DNA of 64,000 nt from Pseudomonas sp. HS6 (GTDB lineage: Bacteria; Pseudomonadota; Gammaproteobacteria; Pseudomonadales; Pseudomonadaceae): positions 992,001 to 1,056,000 of the forward strand of contig NZ_CP067412.1 of NCBI RefSeq assembly GCF_023375815.1, in the 5' to 3' direction. Position 1 is the stretch's first letter. Each line of letters opens with the position of its first letter. The notes under the pieces were generated by a model. It was not told the origin of the DNA, did no database searches, and was given only the letters and a program-made list of their open reading frames with translations. The position numbers and the translations under genes are program-made. Shown here in pieces: positions 45,094 through 54,656 of this stretch.

Positions 45094-46656
45094 ATGTTGG
45101 ACGCCAATCTTAAAGCCCAGTTGAAATCGTACCTGGAACGGGTCACCCAGCCGATCGAGATCGTTGCTTCACTCGACGACGGTGCGAAATCCCGTGAAAT
45201 GCTTGACCTGCTGAAAGACGTTGCCAGTCTTTCCAGCCAGATTACCTTGATCGACAGCGGCGACGATGCACGCAAGCCGTCGTTCTCGATCAACCGCCCG
45301 GGTGCCGACATCAGCCTGCGTTTCGCCGGCATCCCGATGGGCCATGAATTCACGTCGCTGGTGCTGGCCCTGCTGCAAGTCGGCGGCCACCCTTCGAAGG
45401 CCAGTGTCGAAGTGATCGAACAGATCCGCTCGCTCAAGGGCGAGTTCAGCTTCGAGACTTATTTCTCGCTGTCCTGCCAGAACTGCCCGGACGTCGTTCA
45501 GGCGCTGAACCTGATGGCCGTGCTGAACCCGAACATCCGCCACGTTGCCATCGACGGCGCGCTGTTCCAGGACGAAGTCAACGATCGCAAGATCATGGCC
45601 GTGCCGAGCATCTACCTGAACGGTGAAAACTTCGGTCAGGGCCGCATGGGCCTGGAAGAAATCCTCGCCAAGCTCGACACCGGCGCCATCGAGCGTCAGG
45701 CCGAGAAAATCAGCGCCAAGCAAGCCTTTGATGTGCTGGTGGTCGGCGGTGGCCCGGCCGGTGCTTCGGCAGCGATTTATGCGGCACGCAAAGGTATTCG
45801 TACCGGCGTTGCGGCCGAGCGTTTTGGCGGTCAGGTGCTGGACACCATGGCCATCGAGAACTTCATTTCCGTGCAGGAAACCGAAGGCCCGAAACTGGCG
45901 ACTGCGCTGGAAGAACACGTCAAGCAATACGACGTCGACATCATGAACCTGCAACGCGCCGACAAACTGATCCCGGGCAAGAACGGTGAGCTGCATGAAG
46001 TCCACTTCGCCAGCGGCGCAACCCTCAAAGCCAAAAGCGTGATTCTGGCGACCGGTGCGCGGTGGCGTGAAATGAACGTGCCGGGTGAGCAGGAGTACCG
46101 CAACAAAGGCGTGGCGTACTGCCCGCACTGTGACGGTCCGCTGTTCAAAGGCAAGCGTGTGGCGGTGATTGGCGGCGGTAACTCTGGCGTCGAGGCGGCT
46201 ATCGACCTGGCCGGTATCGTGTCCCACGTGACCCTGCTGGAGTTCGATGTTCAGTTGCGTGCCGACGCAGTGCTGCAACGCAAGCTGCACAGCCTGCCGA
46301 ACGTCACCGTGATCACCAGTGCGTTGACCACTGAAGTCACTGGCGACGGGCAGAAGGTCAACGGCCTGCGCTATAAGGATCGCAACAGTGACGAGTTGCG
46401 CACGGTCGAGCTGGAAGGAATCTTCGTGCAGATCGGTCTGTTGCCTAATACCGATTGGCTCAAAGGCACCATTGAGCTGTCGCCACGTGGCGAGATCATC
46501 GTCGACAACCGTGGTGAAACCTCGATCCCCGGCATCTTCGCTGCCGGTGACGTGACCACCGTGCCGTACAAGCAGATCGTGATTGCGGTAGGCGAGGGCG
46601 CCAAGGCTTCCCTCAGTGCCTTCGATCACCTGATCCGCACTTCGGCTCCGGCGTAA
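45094..46656 (+). CDS. ahpF: Alkyl hydroperoxide reductase subunit F
   Basis: A 520-residue NADH-dependent flavoprotein disulfide reductase for AhpC. The N-terminal twin thioredoxin-like domain has the redox pair in [16 protein letters not shown] (Cys about 129/132), the FAD site is [20 protein letters not shown], and the thioredoxin-reductase-like redox centre is in [13 protein letters not shown] (about 345/348). NADH site [20 protein letters not shown] follows. Full length. Confidence 0.97.
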   Translation: MLDANLKAQLKSYLERVTQPIEIVASLDDGAKSREMLDLLKDVASLSSQITLIDSGDDARKPSFSINRPGADISLRFAGIPMGHEFTSLVLALLQVGGHPSKASVEVIEQIRSLKGEFSFETYFSLSCQNCPDVVQALNLMAVLNPNIRHVAIDGALFQDEVNDRKIMAVPSIYLNGENFGQGRMGLEEILAKLDTGAIERQAEKISAKQAFDVLVVGGGPAGASAAIYAARKGIRTGVAAERFGGQVLDTMAIENFISVQETEGPKLATALEEHVKQYDVDIMNLQRADKLIPGKNGELHEVHFASGATLKAKSVILATGARWREMNVPGEQEYRNKGVAYCPHCDGPLFKGKRVAVIGGGNSGVEAAIDLAGIVSHVTLLEFDVQLRADAVLQRKLHSLPNVTVITSALTTEVTGDGQKVNGLRYKDRNSDELRTVELEGIFVQIGLLPNTDWLKGTIELSPRGEIIVDNRGETSIPGIFAAGDVTTVPYKQIVIAVGEGAKASLSAFDHLIRTSAPA

Positions 46657-46674
46657 GTCTCGGGCCTGAGAAAG

Positions 46675-46706
46675 AAAAACCCCATCAGCGATGATGGGGT
46701 TTTTTA
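46675..46706. terminator. Bidirectional terminator between ahpF and gloA
   Basis: AAAAACCCCATCA-GCGA-TGATGGGGTTTTTT serves both converging genes. Confidence 0.85.
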
Positions 46707-46710
46707 TGTC

Positions 46711-47232
46711 TTACAGCGGCGCCGGCTGAATGATTTCAACCCAGTAGCCATCCGGGTCCTTGATGAACGCCAGGCTTTTCATGCGGCCATCGGTCAGGCG
46801 CTTTTGGAAATCGCAGCCCAGTTCTTCGAAACGTGCGCAGGCGGCGACGATGTCCGGGACCGAGATGCAGATGTGGCCGAAGCCGCGCGGGTCGGTGTTG
46901 CCATTGTGGTAGGCGAAGTCCGCGTCGTTTTCGGTGCCGTGGTTGTGGGTCAGTTCCAGGATGCCGGGAATCGACTTCATCCACTCGGTGCGGGCAGCGG
47001 CGTCGGCCGGGATCTGCGATTTGTCGACCAGGGCGAGGAAGTACAGGCTGAATTCCGCTTCCGGGAAATCACGTTTTTCCACCAGCGAGAAACCCAGTAC
47101 GCGGGTGTAGAAATCCAGCGACTTAGTGATGTCTTTTACGCGCAGCATGGTGTGGTTGAAGACAAAATTGCGGGTTGCGCTGTCCGGGGTGGCGGTCACG
47201 CCAGGAAAAGTGTTCAGTTCTTGCAGGCTCAT
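46711..47232 (-). CDS. gloA: Lactoylglutathione lyase (glyoxalase I)
   Basis: A 173-residue metalloenzyme converting the methylglyoxal-glutathione hemithioacetal to S-lactoylglutathione. Metal ligands: His in [14 protein letters not shown], Glu in [12 protein letters not shown], His in [11 protein letters not shown] and Glu in [12 protein letters not shown]. The length with the extra loop ([20 protein letters not shown]) is that of the longer, zinc-type class (family knowledge). It lies in an oxidative and carbonyl stress neighbourhood. Confidence 0.95.
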   Translation of the reverse strand: MSLQELNTFPGVTATPDSATRNFVFNHTMLRVKDITKSLDFYTRVLGFSLVEKRDFPEAEFSLYFLALVDKSQIPADAAARTEWMKSIPGILELTHNHGTENDADFAYHNGNTDPRGFGHICISVPDIVAACARFEELGCDFQKRLTDGRMKSLAFIKDPDGYWVEIIQPAPL

Positions 47233-47374
47233 GAGCCCTCCGTAACAAATTGGGGCGAGTGAATGGGCGCAATGATACGCATGCCTTGCGGCATCGCCAA
47301 ACCGAAAGCGCGGGCTTGCCCTGCAGGCGGGCGAGCCTCAGACTTTACGGCTCAATCCGCGAGTGCCTCTGGTA

Positions 47375-47893
47375 ATGATCCGACCGTTCAAATCGCTGTT
47401 CGTTTTCTTTGGCTTGTCCCTCATCGCGGCAGCGGCCTGCGCTGAGGCGCCGAGCATTACCTGGCCCGCAGGCTGGCAAGTCGAAGCGCTGCCCGAAACC
47501 GCGCCGGAAGTTTCCCGTCAGCGGGCGGTGAAGACTGATGCCGATGGTAATCAGGTGATGGTGATGGAATTGACGATGACGCATGTGGAAACAGGTCATC
47601 AGGTCAATTTGCAAGGCGTGTTGCTGGAGATGCGCAAATCGGTACAGAAGGACTTTTTCCAGGGCGGCTATCAGAGTGTCTGCAACAAGGTTCATGCAAG
47701 CACGCTCGGTTCACTGGCGGCCCTTGAGACCACTTGTACCGTCACCGAAAACGGTCGTCATGTGCTGTCACAAACATTGGTTGCCGCAGTAGAGACAGAC
47801 AAAGCCTATGTACTTTCCTATGCCGGGCAAGCCGAGGTTTACAAGGCCAGTACGGATGAAATAGTCGCGGCGAGAAACAGCTTGAAATTTTAG
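47375..47893 (+). CDS. Exported DUF4946-type protein
   Basis: A 172-residue protein from MIRPFKSLFVFFGLSLIAAA, with signal cleavage after ACA-EA. The mature domain begins PSITWPAGWQVEALPETAPE and includes TMTHVETGHQVNLQGVLLEM and a Cys pair (SVCNKVHAS, ETTCTVTENG), matching what I recall of DUF4946 in Pseudomonas. Function unknown. A GTG four codons earlier is less likely. Confidence 0.8.
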   Translation: MIRPFKSLFVFFGLSLIAAAACAEAPSITWPAGWQVEALPETAPEVSRQRAVKTDADGNQVMVMELTMTHVETGHQVNLQGVLLEMRKSVQKDFFQGGYQSVCNKVHASTLGSLAALETTCTVTENGRHVLSQTLVAAVETDKAYVLSYAGQAEVYKASTDEIVAARNSLKF

Positions 47894-48057
47894 TCAGCTG
47901 TTCGTTGGGCCGTGGGGCATTAGATACCTGAAGTGATTAAATACAAAGTTGGTCGCGGGGCAATCGAGCAACATTCGGAAGCATAGTTCCAGTGGAAGAG
48001 GGTGTTACAGGCCAAACTTGTTCAACAAGAAATTGTTGCATTTGTTAGATATCGTCG

Positions 48058-48089
48058 AAAAAAAAGCCCTGCATTTGCAGGGCTTTTAT
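48058..48089. terminator. Rho-independent terminator downstream of the MvaU-like gene
   Basis: AAAAAAAGCCCTGCA-TT-TGCAGGGCTTTTAT, between converging genes. The T and A runs on both sides allow use by both. Confidence 0.8.
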
Positions 48090-48101
48090 GTTTGCGAGGG
48101 A

Positions 48102-48467
48102 TTAACCGCGCAACCAGGAATCAACGGTGGCTGCACCGTATTGTTCCTTCCAGGCTTTCAGCCCGCGATGGTTGCCGCCCTTGGTCTCGATCAGCTCACC
48201 GGTGTGCGGGTTCTGATAGACCTTGACCACGCGAGCGCGGCGGGTCTTGGGTGCCGAGGCCTGTTGCAGGCCGGATTTTGCCGGGTTCGGATCAAGGATG
48301 GCGATGATGTCTTTCAGGCCCTTGCCGTAGGTTTTCATCAGCCCCTGGAGCTTTTCTTCGAATTCGATTTCTTTCTTGAGCCCGGCATCGTTCTTCAGCG
48401 ACTCCAGCTGCTTGAGCTGTTCCTGAAGGGCCTTTTCAGCTGCACGAAATTCAGCGAGTCTGGACAA
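48102..48467 (-). CDS. MvaT/MvaU-family nucleoid protein (H-NS-like), TTG start
   Basis: A 121-residue xenogeneic silencer. The N-terminal oligomerisation helices (SRLAEFRAAEKALQEQLKQL, then EIEFEEKLQGLMKTYGKGLK) precede the linker and the AT-hook-like DNA-binding domain (VKVYQNPHTGELIETKGGNH). The family begins (M)S-x-L-AEFRAAEK, and here the codon at that place is TTG with TGGAG 8 bp upstream. No ATG gives the right N-terminus; the nearest upstream ATG extends it by 14 unrelated residues. These proteins silence AT-rich foreign DNA such as the 9.4-18 kb region of this window. Confidence 0.93.
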   Translation of the reverse strand: MSRLAEFRAAEKALQEQLKQLESLKNDAGLKKEIEFEEKLQGLMKTYGKGLKDIIAILDPNPAKSGLQQASAPKTRRARVVKVYQNPHTGELIETKGGNHRGLKAWKEQYGAATVDSWLRG

Positions 48468-48702
48468 TATCTTTACTCCAATAGTGTGTTTGGCTGATAC
48501 CAACCGCAAACAAAGCTATAAGCCAAGAGCCTTGAAGCGACTCGGTGATAGTGGCTCACCTGCCCATCTTGCAACAGGTAAGAAAAATTGTAGTAGTTAA
48601 TGCGACAAGAGTAAATCCTGACTTTTTCTTTATGTAAACGCAGCGCTGTTTTGTATCAATTTGGTGCGATCGGTCTGAGCCCGCCGGTTTTATCGCGTTT
48701 AG

Positions 48703-50238
48703 TTAATGGTGAGTTAATGCGTCGATGAAGTCTGCGGCCGACATGGGTTTGCCAAACAGGTAGCCTTGCAGAAAGTTGACGTGGTGCGCGGACAGGTAAT
48801 CAGCCTGGGCCTGTGTTTCCACGCCTTCGGCCACAGTGCCCAACTCCAGTTTGGCGGACAGCTCGATGATACTGTCCAGAATGTGCCGGGACAGAGCATC
48901 TTTATCAATCATGGCCACGAACGTCTGGTCAATCTTGAGGAAGTCGACATTGAATGTTCTCAAGTAGCCCAGGCTCGAATGACCGGTGCCGAAGTCGTCG
49001 ATGGCAATCTTCACCCCCATGGCGCGCAGTTGCGCGAACAGTTGATGGGTGATGTCAGTGGGCTCGATCAGCTCTCGCTCGGTCAATTCCAGCACCAGGC
49101 TGATGCTGCCGGGGACGAACGCCGCCAGGAATTCACGGCAATCTTCCAGCAGCTCGAGATCGTGACAGTGACTGGCCGTTATGTTGATGCCGATGTGGAA
49201 GGGGGCCTCAAACGAAGACGACAGCGGTCCAAGAACGACGGCGGTCTGTTGCATCAATGAACGGGTCATGGGCACGATCAGCCCTGAGTGTTCTGCAAAC
49301 GGTATGAACAGGTCCGGACGCACCAGACCTTCCTTGGGATGCTTCCAGCGCATGAGCACTTCGGTGCCTGACCACCGCTTGCTGTCGCCGTAAACCACGG
49401 GCTGAAAATAAGGAATGAATTCCCCCGCCTCCAGGGCGCGAAGCATTTCGTGACTTGGCGAAGTCGAGCGTTTCTGCACGATATAGCCGATTGCGCCGGA
49501 CACCGCGCCAAAAAACATCAGCAGGCTGAAGAGCGGGGGGTATTCGTCACTCATGTAACGCCAAGTTTCGTCTTCAGGGAAACCGGCCGTTACCGTGAAT
49601 GCATAGTGCGATGAGTTCAAGGTACTTTGCGCAACCGGCAACTCCGGCAGCGCGCCTTGATGCACTTTGCCATCGGCAGAGAGCCAGGCGTTGCCGACTT
49701 GCAACATCAGCAATGTTTGCCGGCCGATCAGGCGCAGGATATTGCTCAAGTGATAACCGTCCAGCGTGGTCAGTGCGCCACCTCGGCCGTCGCTCAGCCG
49801 ATACACCAGCAGTGCGGTGTCGGGCGTGACAGGGTTGCCGTTCATGAGCCACAGCTTGCCCTGGGTGTAATCGCCGGGATTGACCGCTTCCTTGAAGTCG
49901 CCGAACAGCGAGCTGCAATAGAGGTTGTCGTCCCACACCAGGTTGGTCGAGCGAACGAACGGGCGGCGGGTCACCTGCTCGCGCAAGGCCAGTTTGACGT
50001 TCTCGCACGTCTGGCCTGCGAGGGGCAGCAAATCGCGCGCGGCCTGAGCGGTGTTGTCGAGCATCAGGTCGAACTGGCGCAAGGCTTCGTTGGCGGTTTC
50101 CCGGGAGCTCTGCTGGAGCGTGCGTTCGGCCTGCATATGAAGAATGATGCTGCCGATGATGATCGGAAGCGCGCCACAAAGCAGTGTCACGATGATTCGG
50201 GTGCTACGTTTGCGGCGGGGCCTGGCGGTCAGCGGCAT
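48703..50238 (-). CDS. Cyclic-di-GMP phosphodiesterase with CSS-motif sensor and EAL domain
   Basis: About 511 residues from MPLTARPRRKRS. TM1 (IIVTLLCGALPIIIGSIILH) and TM2 (LFSLLMFFGAVSGAIGYIV) bracket a periplasmic CSS-motif domain with DNLYCSSLFGDFKEAVNPGD. The EAL domain follows with GTEVLMRW (E-V-L), LELTERELIEP, KIAIDDFGTGHSSLGYLRTF, LKIDQTFV and VAEGVETQAQAD, so catalytic residues are complete. CSS/EAL proteins are redox-sensitive through the periplasmic Cys pair in known members. AGGA before this ATG supports it; upstream Met codons are possible. Confidence 0.92.
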   Translation of the reverse strand: MPLTARPRRKRSTRIIVTLLCGALPIIIGSIILHMQAERTLQQSSRETANEALRQFDLMLDNTAQAARDLLPLAGQTCENVKLALREQVTRRPFVRSTNLVWDDNLYCSSLFGDFKEAVNPGDYTQGKLWLMNGNPVTPDTALLVYRLSDGRGGALTTLDGYHLSNILRLIGRQTLLMLQVGNAWLSADGKVHQGALPELPVAQSTLNSSHYAFTVTAGFPEDETWRYMSDEYPPLFSLLMFFGAVSGAIGYIVQKRSTSPSHEMLRALEAGEFIPYFQPVVYGDSKRWSGTEVLMRWKHPKEGLVRPDLFIPFAEHSGLIVPMTRSLMQQTAVVLGPLSSSFEAPFHIGINITASHCHDLELLEDCREFLAAFVPGSISLVLELTERELIEPTDITHQLFAQLRAMGVKIAIDDFGTGHSSLGYLRTFNVDFLKIDQTFVAMIDKDALSRHILDSIIELSAKLELGTVAEGVETQAQADYLSAHHVNFLQGYLFGKPMSAADFIDALTHH

Positions 50239-50353
50239 GGGCGCATCCTGTCGCGATGAAATGGGGCTCTCGACTGCAGGCCTGGCAACGGCGCATCTTC
50301 CGGAAAGCGTTTGGTCTGTGCCCATGATAGATCGCCAATGGCGCTTGCGCCGC

Positions 50354-51226
50354 TCATCGATAATCCAGCCGTGTCGCCAACTGGATAAAGGCCAGGGTGG
50401 CGGGTGAAGCCTGACGTTGGTCAAGCACGGCCAGACCGACTTGGCGTTGCACAATGGGTGACAGCGGTCTCTTCACGTAGCGCGGATCCGCCTCAACCGG
50501 CAGAGAACCTTCGGCCACGACCGTAATGGCATCGCCCCGGCCCACGGTGTCGAGGGTGCTCAACAACTGCGAACAGCGGTAGCGAATGTTCGGGCTCAAT
50601 TTTGCCGTGTTGAACAATCGCGACACCAGTTCCGAAGACCCGGCCTCAGTCAGCACGAACGGGTCGGCGCACAGGTCTTTCAGGGTCAGTGTCTCGTGTG
50701 TTGCCAATGGGTGATCGAGAGGAAGCAGGGCAACCATCTGATCCTCAACCAAGGCAAACGTATCGAATCGATCTTCGGGCAGAACCACGAAACCGATATC
50801 GATCCGCCGCTCCTCAAGCCACTGGACCACTTGCCGATCCGGTCCTTCGTCGATGTGAACTTCGATGCCCGGATGCGCCTGGCGGTAATGCTGAAGAATA
50901 TTCGGCAGCAACCTGATCGAAGACGTCGGCCCGAACGAACCGATACGCAACGTGCCGCGCTTCATGCCGCGTGCATCGGCGGCTTCCTGGCGCAATGTGT
51001 TGGCCAGTCCGAGCATGGCCCGCGCACGCAACAGCAACTGCTCGCCAATGTCGCTGAGCTCCACTTGCGATTGATGCCGACGCAGCAGTTCGACGCCGAG
51101 TTCCTGCTCCAGAGACTTCAAGGCGTGGGACACCGCCGACTGTGAAATCCCCAGGCGATGAGCGGCGAGGGTGAAGCCGCGTAGCTCGGCCACCAGCGAA
51201 AAGATCTCGAGTTGGGTCAGGGTCAT
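50354..51226 (-). CDS. LysR family transcriptional regulator
   Basis: A 290-residue LysR protein. The HTH is AELRGFTLAAHRLGISQSAV, then SHALKSLEQELGVELLRR near the N-terminus; the effector domain starts around residue 90 (GTLRIGSFGPTSSIRLLPNI). It is divergent from the EamA exporter with about 80 bp between, the usual layout for LysR control of a neighbour. Confidence 0.93.
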   Translation of the reverse strand: MTLTQLEIFSLVAELRGFTLAAHRLGISQSAVSHALKSLEQELGVELLRRHQSQVELSDIGEQLLLRARAMLGLANTLRQEAADARGMKRGTLRIGSFGPTSSIRLLPNILQHYRQAHPGIEVHIDEGPDRQVVQWLEERRIDIGFVVLPEDRFDTFALVEDQMVALLPLDHPLATHETLTLKDLCADPFVLTEAGSSELVSRLFNTAKLSPNIRYRCSQLLSTLDTVGRGDAITVVAEGSLPVEADPRYVKRPLSPIVQRQVGLAVLDQRQASPATLAFIQLATRLDYR

Positions 51227-51303
51227 GAGTAAAGACTCATTTTACGATGATGTTGAATCAGTCGAATGATACGTCATTCGTCAGTTTCATCGTCGGGAGT
51301 GTT

Positions 51304-52251
51304 ATGAACAGTCATGAATCCATTCGTCCGGTCGCCTCGGACATGTCGGTCTATCTGAACCTGGCCATGGTCAGCATGATCTGGGGCGGAACCTGGGTCG
51401 CGGGGCGCTTTCTGGCCGGCAGCCTGAGTCCGATCTTCGCTGCCAGTCTTCGGTTCTTGTTGGCCAGCGTCGCACTGCTTGGATTTTTGTGGCTGGCGCG
51501 GATTCCCTTCGTGCGGCCGACTGTAAGGCAATGGCTGCAACTGGCATTGCTGGGGTTCTTCGGGATTTTCTTTTACAACCTGTGCTTCTTTTACGGCTTG
51601 CAATACATCAATGCATCGCGGGCCTCGTTGATTGTTGCGTTGAATCCGGCGGTGATCGGCCTGGCGTCCTGGCTGCTGTTCAAGGAGCGACTGAGCCGAC
51701 TGAAAGTCATCGGAATCCTGGTCTGCATCGGAGGCGCGGGCGTGGTGATCGTCAGCCGTAATCCGCAATTGCTCGCCGCTACGCCAGATGCCTGGATCGG
51801 CGATCTGCTGATTCTCGGCTGCGTATTGAGCTGGGGTGTTTATTCGATATTTTCCCGCCGCCTCAACCAGAGCATCGGCCCATTGCAGACGGTGACCTTT
51901 TCGATCCTGCTCGGCACGCTGATGCTCTGGGCGCTGGCTGCCGTTCGCGGCGAAGTGAGCGGGGCGGCGGTGGCCAGTCTGGGGATGACGCAATGGTTGA
52001 GCCTGATCTATCTCGGGGTTTTGGGTTCGGCGCTGGCCTACATCGGTTACTACGATGGCATCCGCAAAATCGGCGCGACCCGCTCCGGTGTGTTCATCGC
52101 GCTCAATCCTCTGACGGCCGTGCTGGCCGGCGCCGTCCTGCTGGGCGAGCAACTGACGGCGCCCATGTGTCTGGGCGGCGTGCTGATTCTGGCGGGCATC
52201 TGGCTGTGCAACAAACCCCTTGCACCGGGCCGAAAAAAGCGGATTTTATAG
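51304..52251 (+). CDS. EamA-family drug/metabolite exporter
   Basis: A 315-residue transporter of the DMT superfamily with ten predicted helices in two EamA repeats. The first repeat begins AMVSMIWGGTWVAGRFLAGS, and the second begins near WIGDLLILGCVLSWGVYSIF. GGGAG precedes the ATG (MNSHESIRP), which is 19 codons into a longer frame. The substrate is unknown, and the divergent LysR gene probably regulates it. Confidence 0.88.
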   Translation: MNSHESIRPVASDMSVYLNLAMVSMIWGGTWVAGRFLAGSLSPIFAASLRFLLASVALLGFLWLARIPFVRPTVRQWLQLALLGFFGIFFYNLCFFYGLQYINASRASLIVALNPAVIGLASWLLFKERLSRLKVIGILVCIGGAGVVIVSRNPQLLAATPDAWIGDLLILGCVLSWGVYSIFSRRLNQSIGPLQTVTFSILLGTLMLWALAAVRGEVSGAAVASLGMTQWLSLIYLGVLGSALAYIGYYDGIRKIGATRSGVFIALNPLTAVLAGAVLLGEQLTAPMCLGGVLILAGIWLCNKPLAPGRKKRIL

Positions 52252-52497
52252 AGAGGGCAGACAACCCTATTTACGCTGTGTAGAATCGGGTTACGCATAC
52301 AATAATAATCGTCTTCTGGCAGCAGAAGCCTCGCCCGCAAGAGCCTTGGGTCGACAATGAAGATATTCGGGTTTCAACTGATCTACGGTGACTTCCTCGC
52401 CCGCAGTGTGCGTGGCATCTCCTGTGCGCCACCCACCGGTCTCAGCATTACTGACAAATAACTCTGGTTAATTGATAAGAATGATGAGGCGCCAACC

Positions 52498-53574
52498 ATG
52501 GCAGATTTATACGAAAACCCAATGGGCCTGATGGGCTTCGAGTTCATCGAGTTCGCATCGCCGACACCTGGCACCCTGGAGCCGATCTTCGAGATCATGG
52601 GCTTCACCAAGGTCGCGACCCACCGTTCCAAGAATGTGCACCTGTATCGCCAGGGTGCGATCAACCTGATCCTCAACAATGAACCCCACAGCGTCGCTTC
52701 GTACTTCGCGGCCGAACACGGCCCGTCGGTGTGCGGCATGGCGTTCCGGGTCAAGGATTCGCAGAAAGCCTACAGCCGCGCACTGGAACTCGGCGCCCAG
52801 CCGATCCACATCGAAACCGGTCCGATGGAGCTGAACCTGCCGGCGATCAAAGGCATTGGCGGCGCGCCGCTGTACCTGATCGACCGTTTCGGCGAAGGCA
52901 GCTCGATCTATGACATCGACTTCGTGTTCATCGAAGGCGTTGACCGTAACCCGGTCGGTGCCGGCCTGAAGATCATCGACCACCTGACCCACAACGTATA
53001 TCGCGGCCGCATGGCCTACTGGGCCAAGTTCTACGAGACGCTGTTCAACTTCCGCGAGATCCGTTACTTCGACATCAAGGGCGAATACACCGGCCTGACC
53101 TCGAAAGCAATGACCGCGCCGGACGGCATGATCCGCATCCCGCTCAACGAAGAATCATCGAAGGGCGCCGGGCAGATCGAAGAGTTCCTGATGCAGTTCA
53201 ACGGCGAAGGCATCCAGCACGTTGCCTTCCTCAGCGATAACCTGATCGACACGTGGGATCGCCTGAAGAAAATCGGCATGCGCTTCATGACTGCGCCGCC
53301 GGAAACTTACTACGAAATGCTCGAAGGCCGTTTGCCGAACCACGGCGAGCCGGTTGATCAACTGCAAGCGCGAGGCATTCTGCTGGACGGCTCGTCCGAG
53401 TCGGGTGACAAGCGTCTGCTGCTGCAGATCTTCTCGGAAACCCTGATGGGCCCGGTGTTCTTCGAATTCATTCAGCGCAAAGGCGATGATGGTTTCGGTG
53501 AAGGCAACTTCAAGGCACTGTTCGAGTCGATCGAGCGTGACCAGGTACGTCGTGGCGTACTCGCCACCGAGTAA
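52498..53574 (+). CDS. hppD: 4-hydroxyphenylpyruvate dioxygenase
   Basis: A 358-residue Fe(II) enzyme of tyrosine catabolism, converting 4-hydroxyphenylpyruvate to homogentisate. Iron ligands: His in [13 protein letters not shown], His in [12 protein letters not shown] and Glu in [20 protein letters not shown], in the C-terminal VOC half. The N-terminal half starts [17 protein letters not shown]. The length matches the Pseudomonas enzyme. It is followed by a terminator; homogentisate dioxygenase genes are not in the window. Confidence 0.97.
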   Translation: MADLYENPMGLMGFEFIEFASPTPGTLEPIFEIMGFTKVATHRSKNVHLYRQGAINLILNNEPHSVASYFAAEHGPSVCGMAFRVKDSQKAYSRALELGAQPIHIETGPMELNLPAIKGIGGAPLYLIDRFGEGSSIYDIDFVFIEGVDRNPVGAGLKIIDHLTHNVYRGRMAYWAKFYETLFNFREIRYFDIKGEYTGLTSKAMTAPDGMIRIPLNEESSKGAGQIEEFLMQFNGEGIQHVAFLSDNLIDTWDRLKKIGMRFMTAPPETYYEMLEGRLPNHGEPVDQLQARGILLDGSSESGDKRLLLQIFSETLMGPVFFEFIQRKGDDGFGEGNFKALFESIERDQVRRGVLATE

Positions 53575-53585
53575 TCTGCAGATGT

Positions 53586-53625
53586 AAAAAAAGCCCGGCC
53601 TGCAATGTTGCAGGCCGGGCTTTTT
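53586..53625. terminator. Bidirectional terminator between hppD and rarD
   Basis: AAAAAGCCCGGCCTGCAA and TTGCAGGCCGGGCTTTTT flank a two-base loop (TG): an 18-bp perfect stem. Confidence 0.92.
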
Positions 53626-53635
53626 ATTGCGCGTC

Positions 53636-54517
53636 TTACGGGCGCCGCTGGCGCATCAAGTGCTTGAACCCTTCAAACACCAGCACCACCACCGCCAGCC
53701 AGATCGGGATGTAGGTCAGCCATTCACCCGGTTTGATGCTCTCGCCCAGCAGCAGCGCCACACCGAGCAACAGCACCGGCTCAACGTAACTCAACAAACC
53801 AAACAGGCTGAACGGCAGCAAGCGACTGGCGATGATGTACACCACCAGCGCCGAGGCACTGATCAGACCGAGCAGCGGAATCAGCCACGCCAGTGCCGGG
53901 TACTGATCGAACACGCCAAAACCCTGTTCACCGCCGCGCACAAACCAGTACGCCACCGGCAGCATCAGGGTCATGTCGACCCACAGTCCGCCGAGGTTGT
54001 CGGTCTTGAGGTATTTACGCAGCACGAAATACAACGGGTAACCGACGACCACCACCAGCGTCGCCCAGGAAAACCCGCCGACCTGATACAACTCGTTCAA
54101 CACACCGAGGCTGGCAAAAAACACCGCTACTTTCTGCAGGTACGACAGGCTTTCGCCGTAGGCGATGCGCCCGGTCAGCACCATGGCCAGTGGCAACAGG
54201 AAATAGCCCAGCGATACATCGAGGCTGTAGCCGTTGAGCGGCGCCCACATGAACAGCCACAACTGCACACCCAGCAACGCTGCCGAAACGATCAGGCCAC
54301 CGATCAACTTCGGCAGCGCAGGGACCCGACGCAGCAGCTCCAGCACCCGCCGCCATTCGCCGGACAGCAACATGAACACGGTCATGCAGGGCACGGTCAG
54401 CAGCATCCGCCAACCGAAAATTTCCACGCCGCTCAACGGAGTAAGCAACGAGGTGTAGTAATACATGACGGCAAACAGCGTCGATGCTGTCACCGATAGA
54501 GCGATACCTTTAGACAA
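53636..54517 (-). CDS. rarD: RarD-type EamA transporter
   Basis: A 293-residue DMT-superfamily protein with ten helices and the RarD hallmarks: MSKGIALSVTASTLFAVMYY, FGWRMLLTVPCMTVFMLLSG, LFMWAPLNGYSLDVSLGYFL and the late segment SLFGLLSYVEPVLLLGVALL. RarD members are named for chloramphenicol sensitivity in some species, but the substrate is not established. It converges on hppD. Confidence 0.87.
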   Translation of the reverse strand: MSKGIALSVTASTLFAVMYYYTSLLTPLSGVEIFGWRMLLTVPCMTVFMLLSGEWRRVLELLRRVPALPKLIGGLIVSAALLGVQLWLFMWAPLNGYSLDVSLGYFLLPLAMVLTGRIAYGESLSYLQKVAVFFASLGVLNELYQVGGFSWATLVVVVGYPLYFVLRKYLKTDNLGGLWVDMTLMLPVAYWFVRGGEQGFGVFDQYPALAWLIPLLGLISASALVVYIIASRLLPFSLFGLLSYVEPVLLLGVALLLGESIKPGEWLTYIPIWLAVVVLVFEGFKHLMRQRRP

Positions 54518-54656
54518 ACTGTCCTCGCGGGGGTGATGGTGAAACGGGGCGCGCAGGATACGTGGTTTTTGTGCTGAATATTGGCCGAGTGATCAATATT
54601 TCCAACATTCGACACAGATCCCAAATGCACCGGGATCTGTGTCGAAGCATAGGCCC

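Noticed and set aside
45169..46629. 486-codon minus-strand open frame
   Set aside because: Antisense to ahpF with both redox Cys pairs; no motif of its own.
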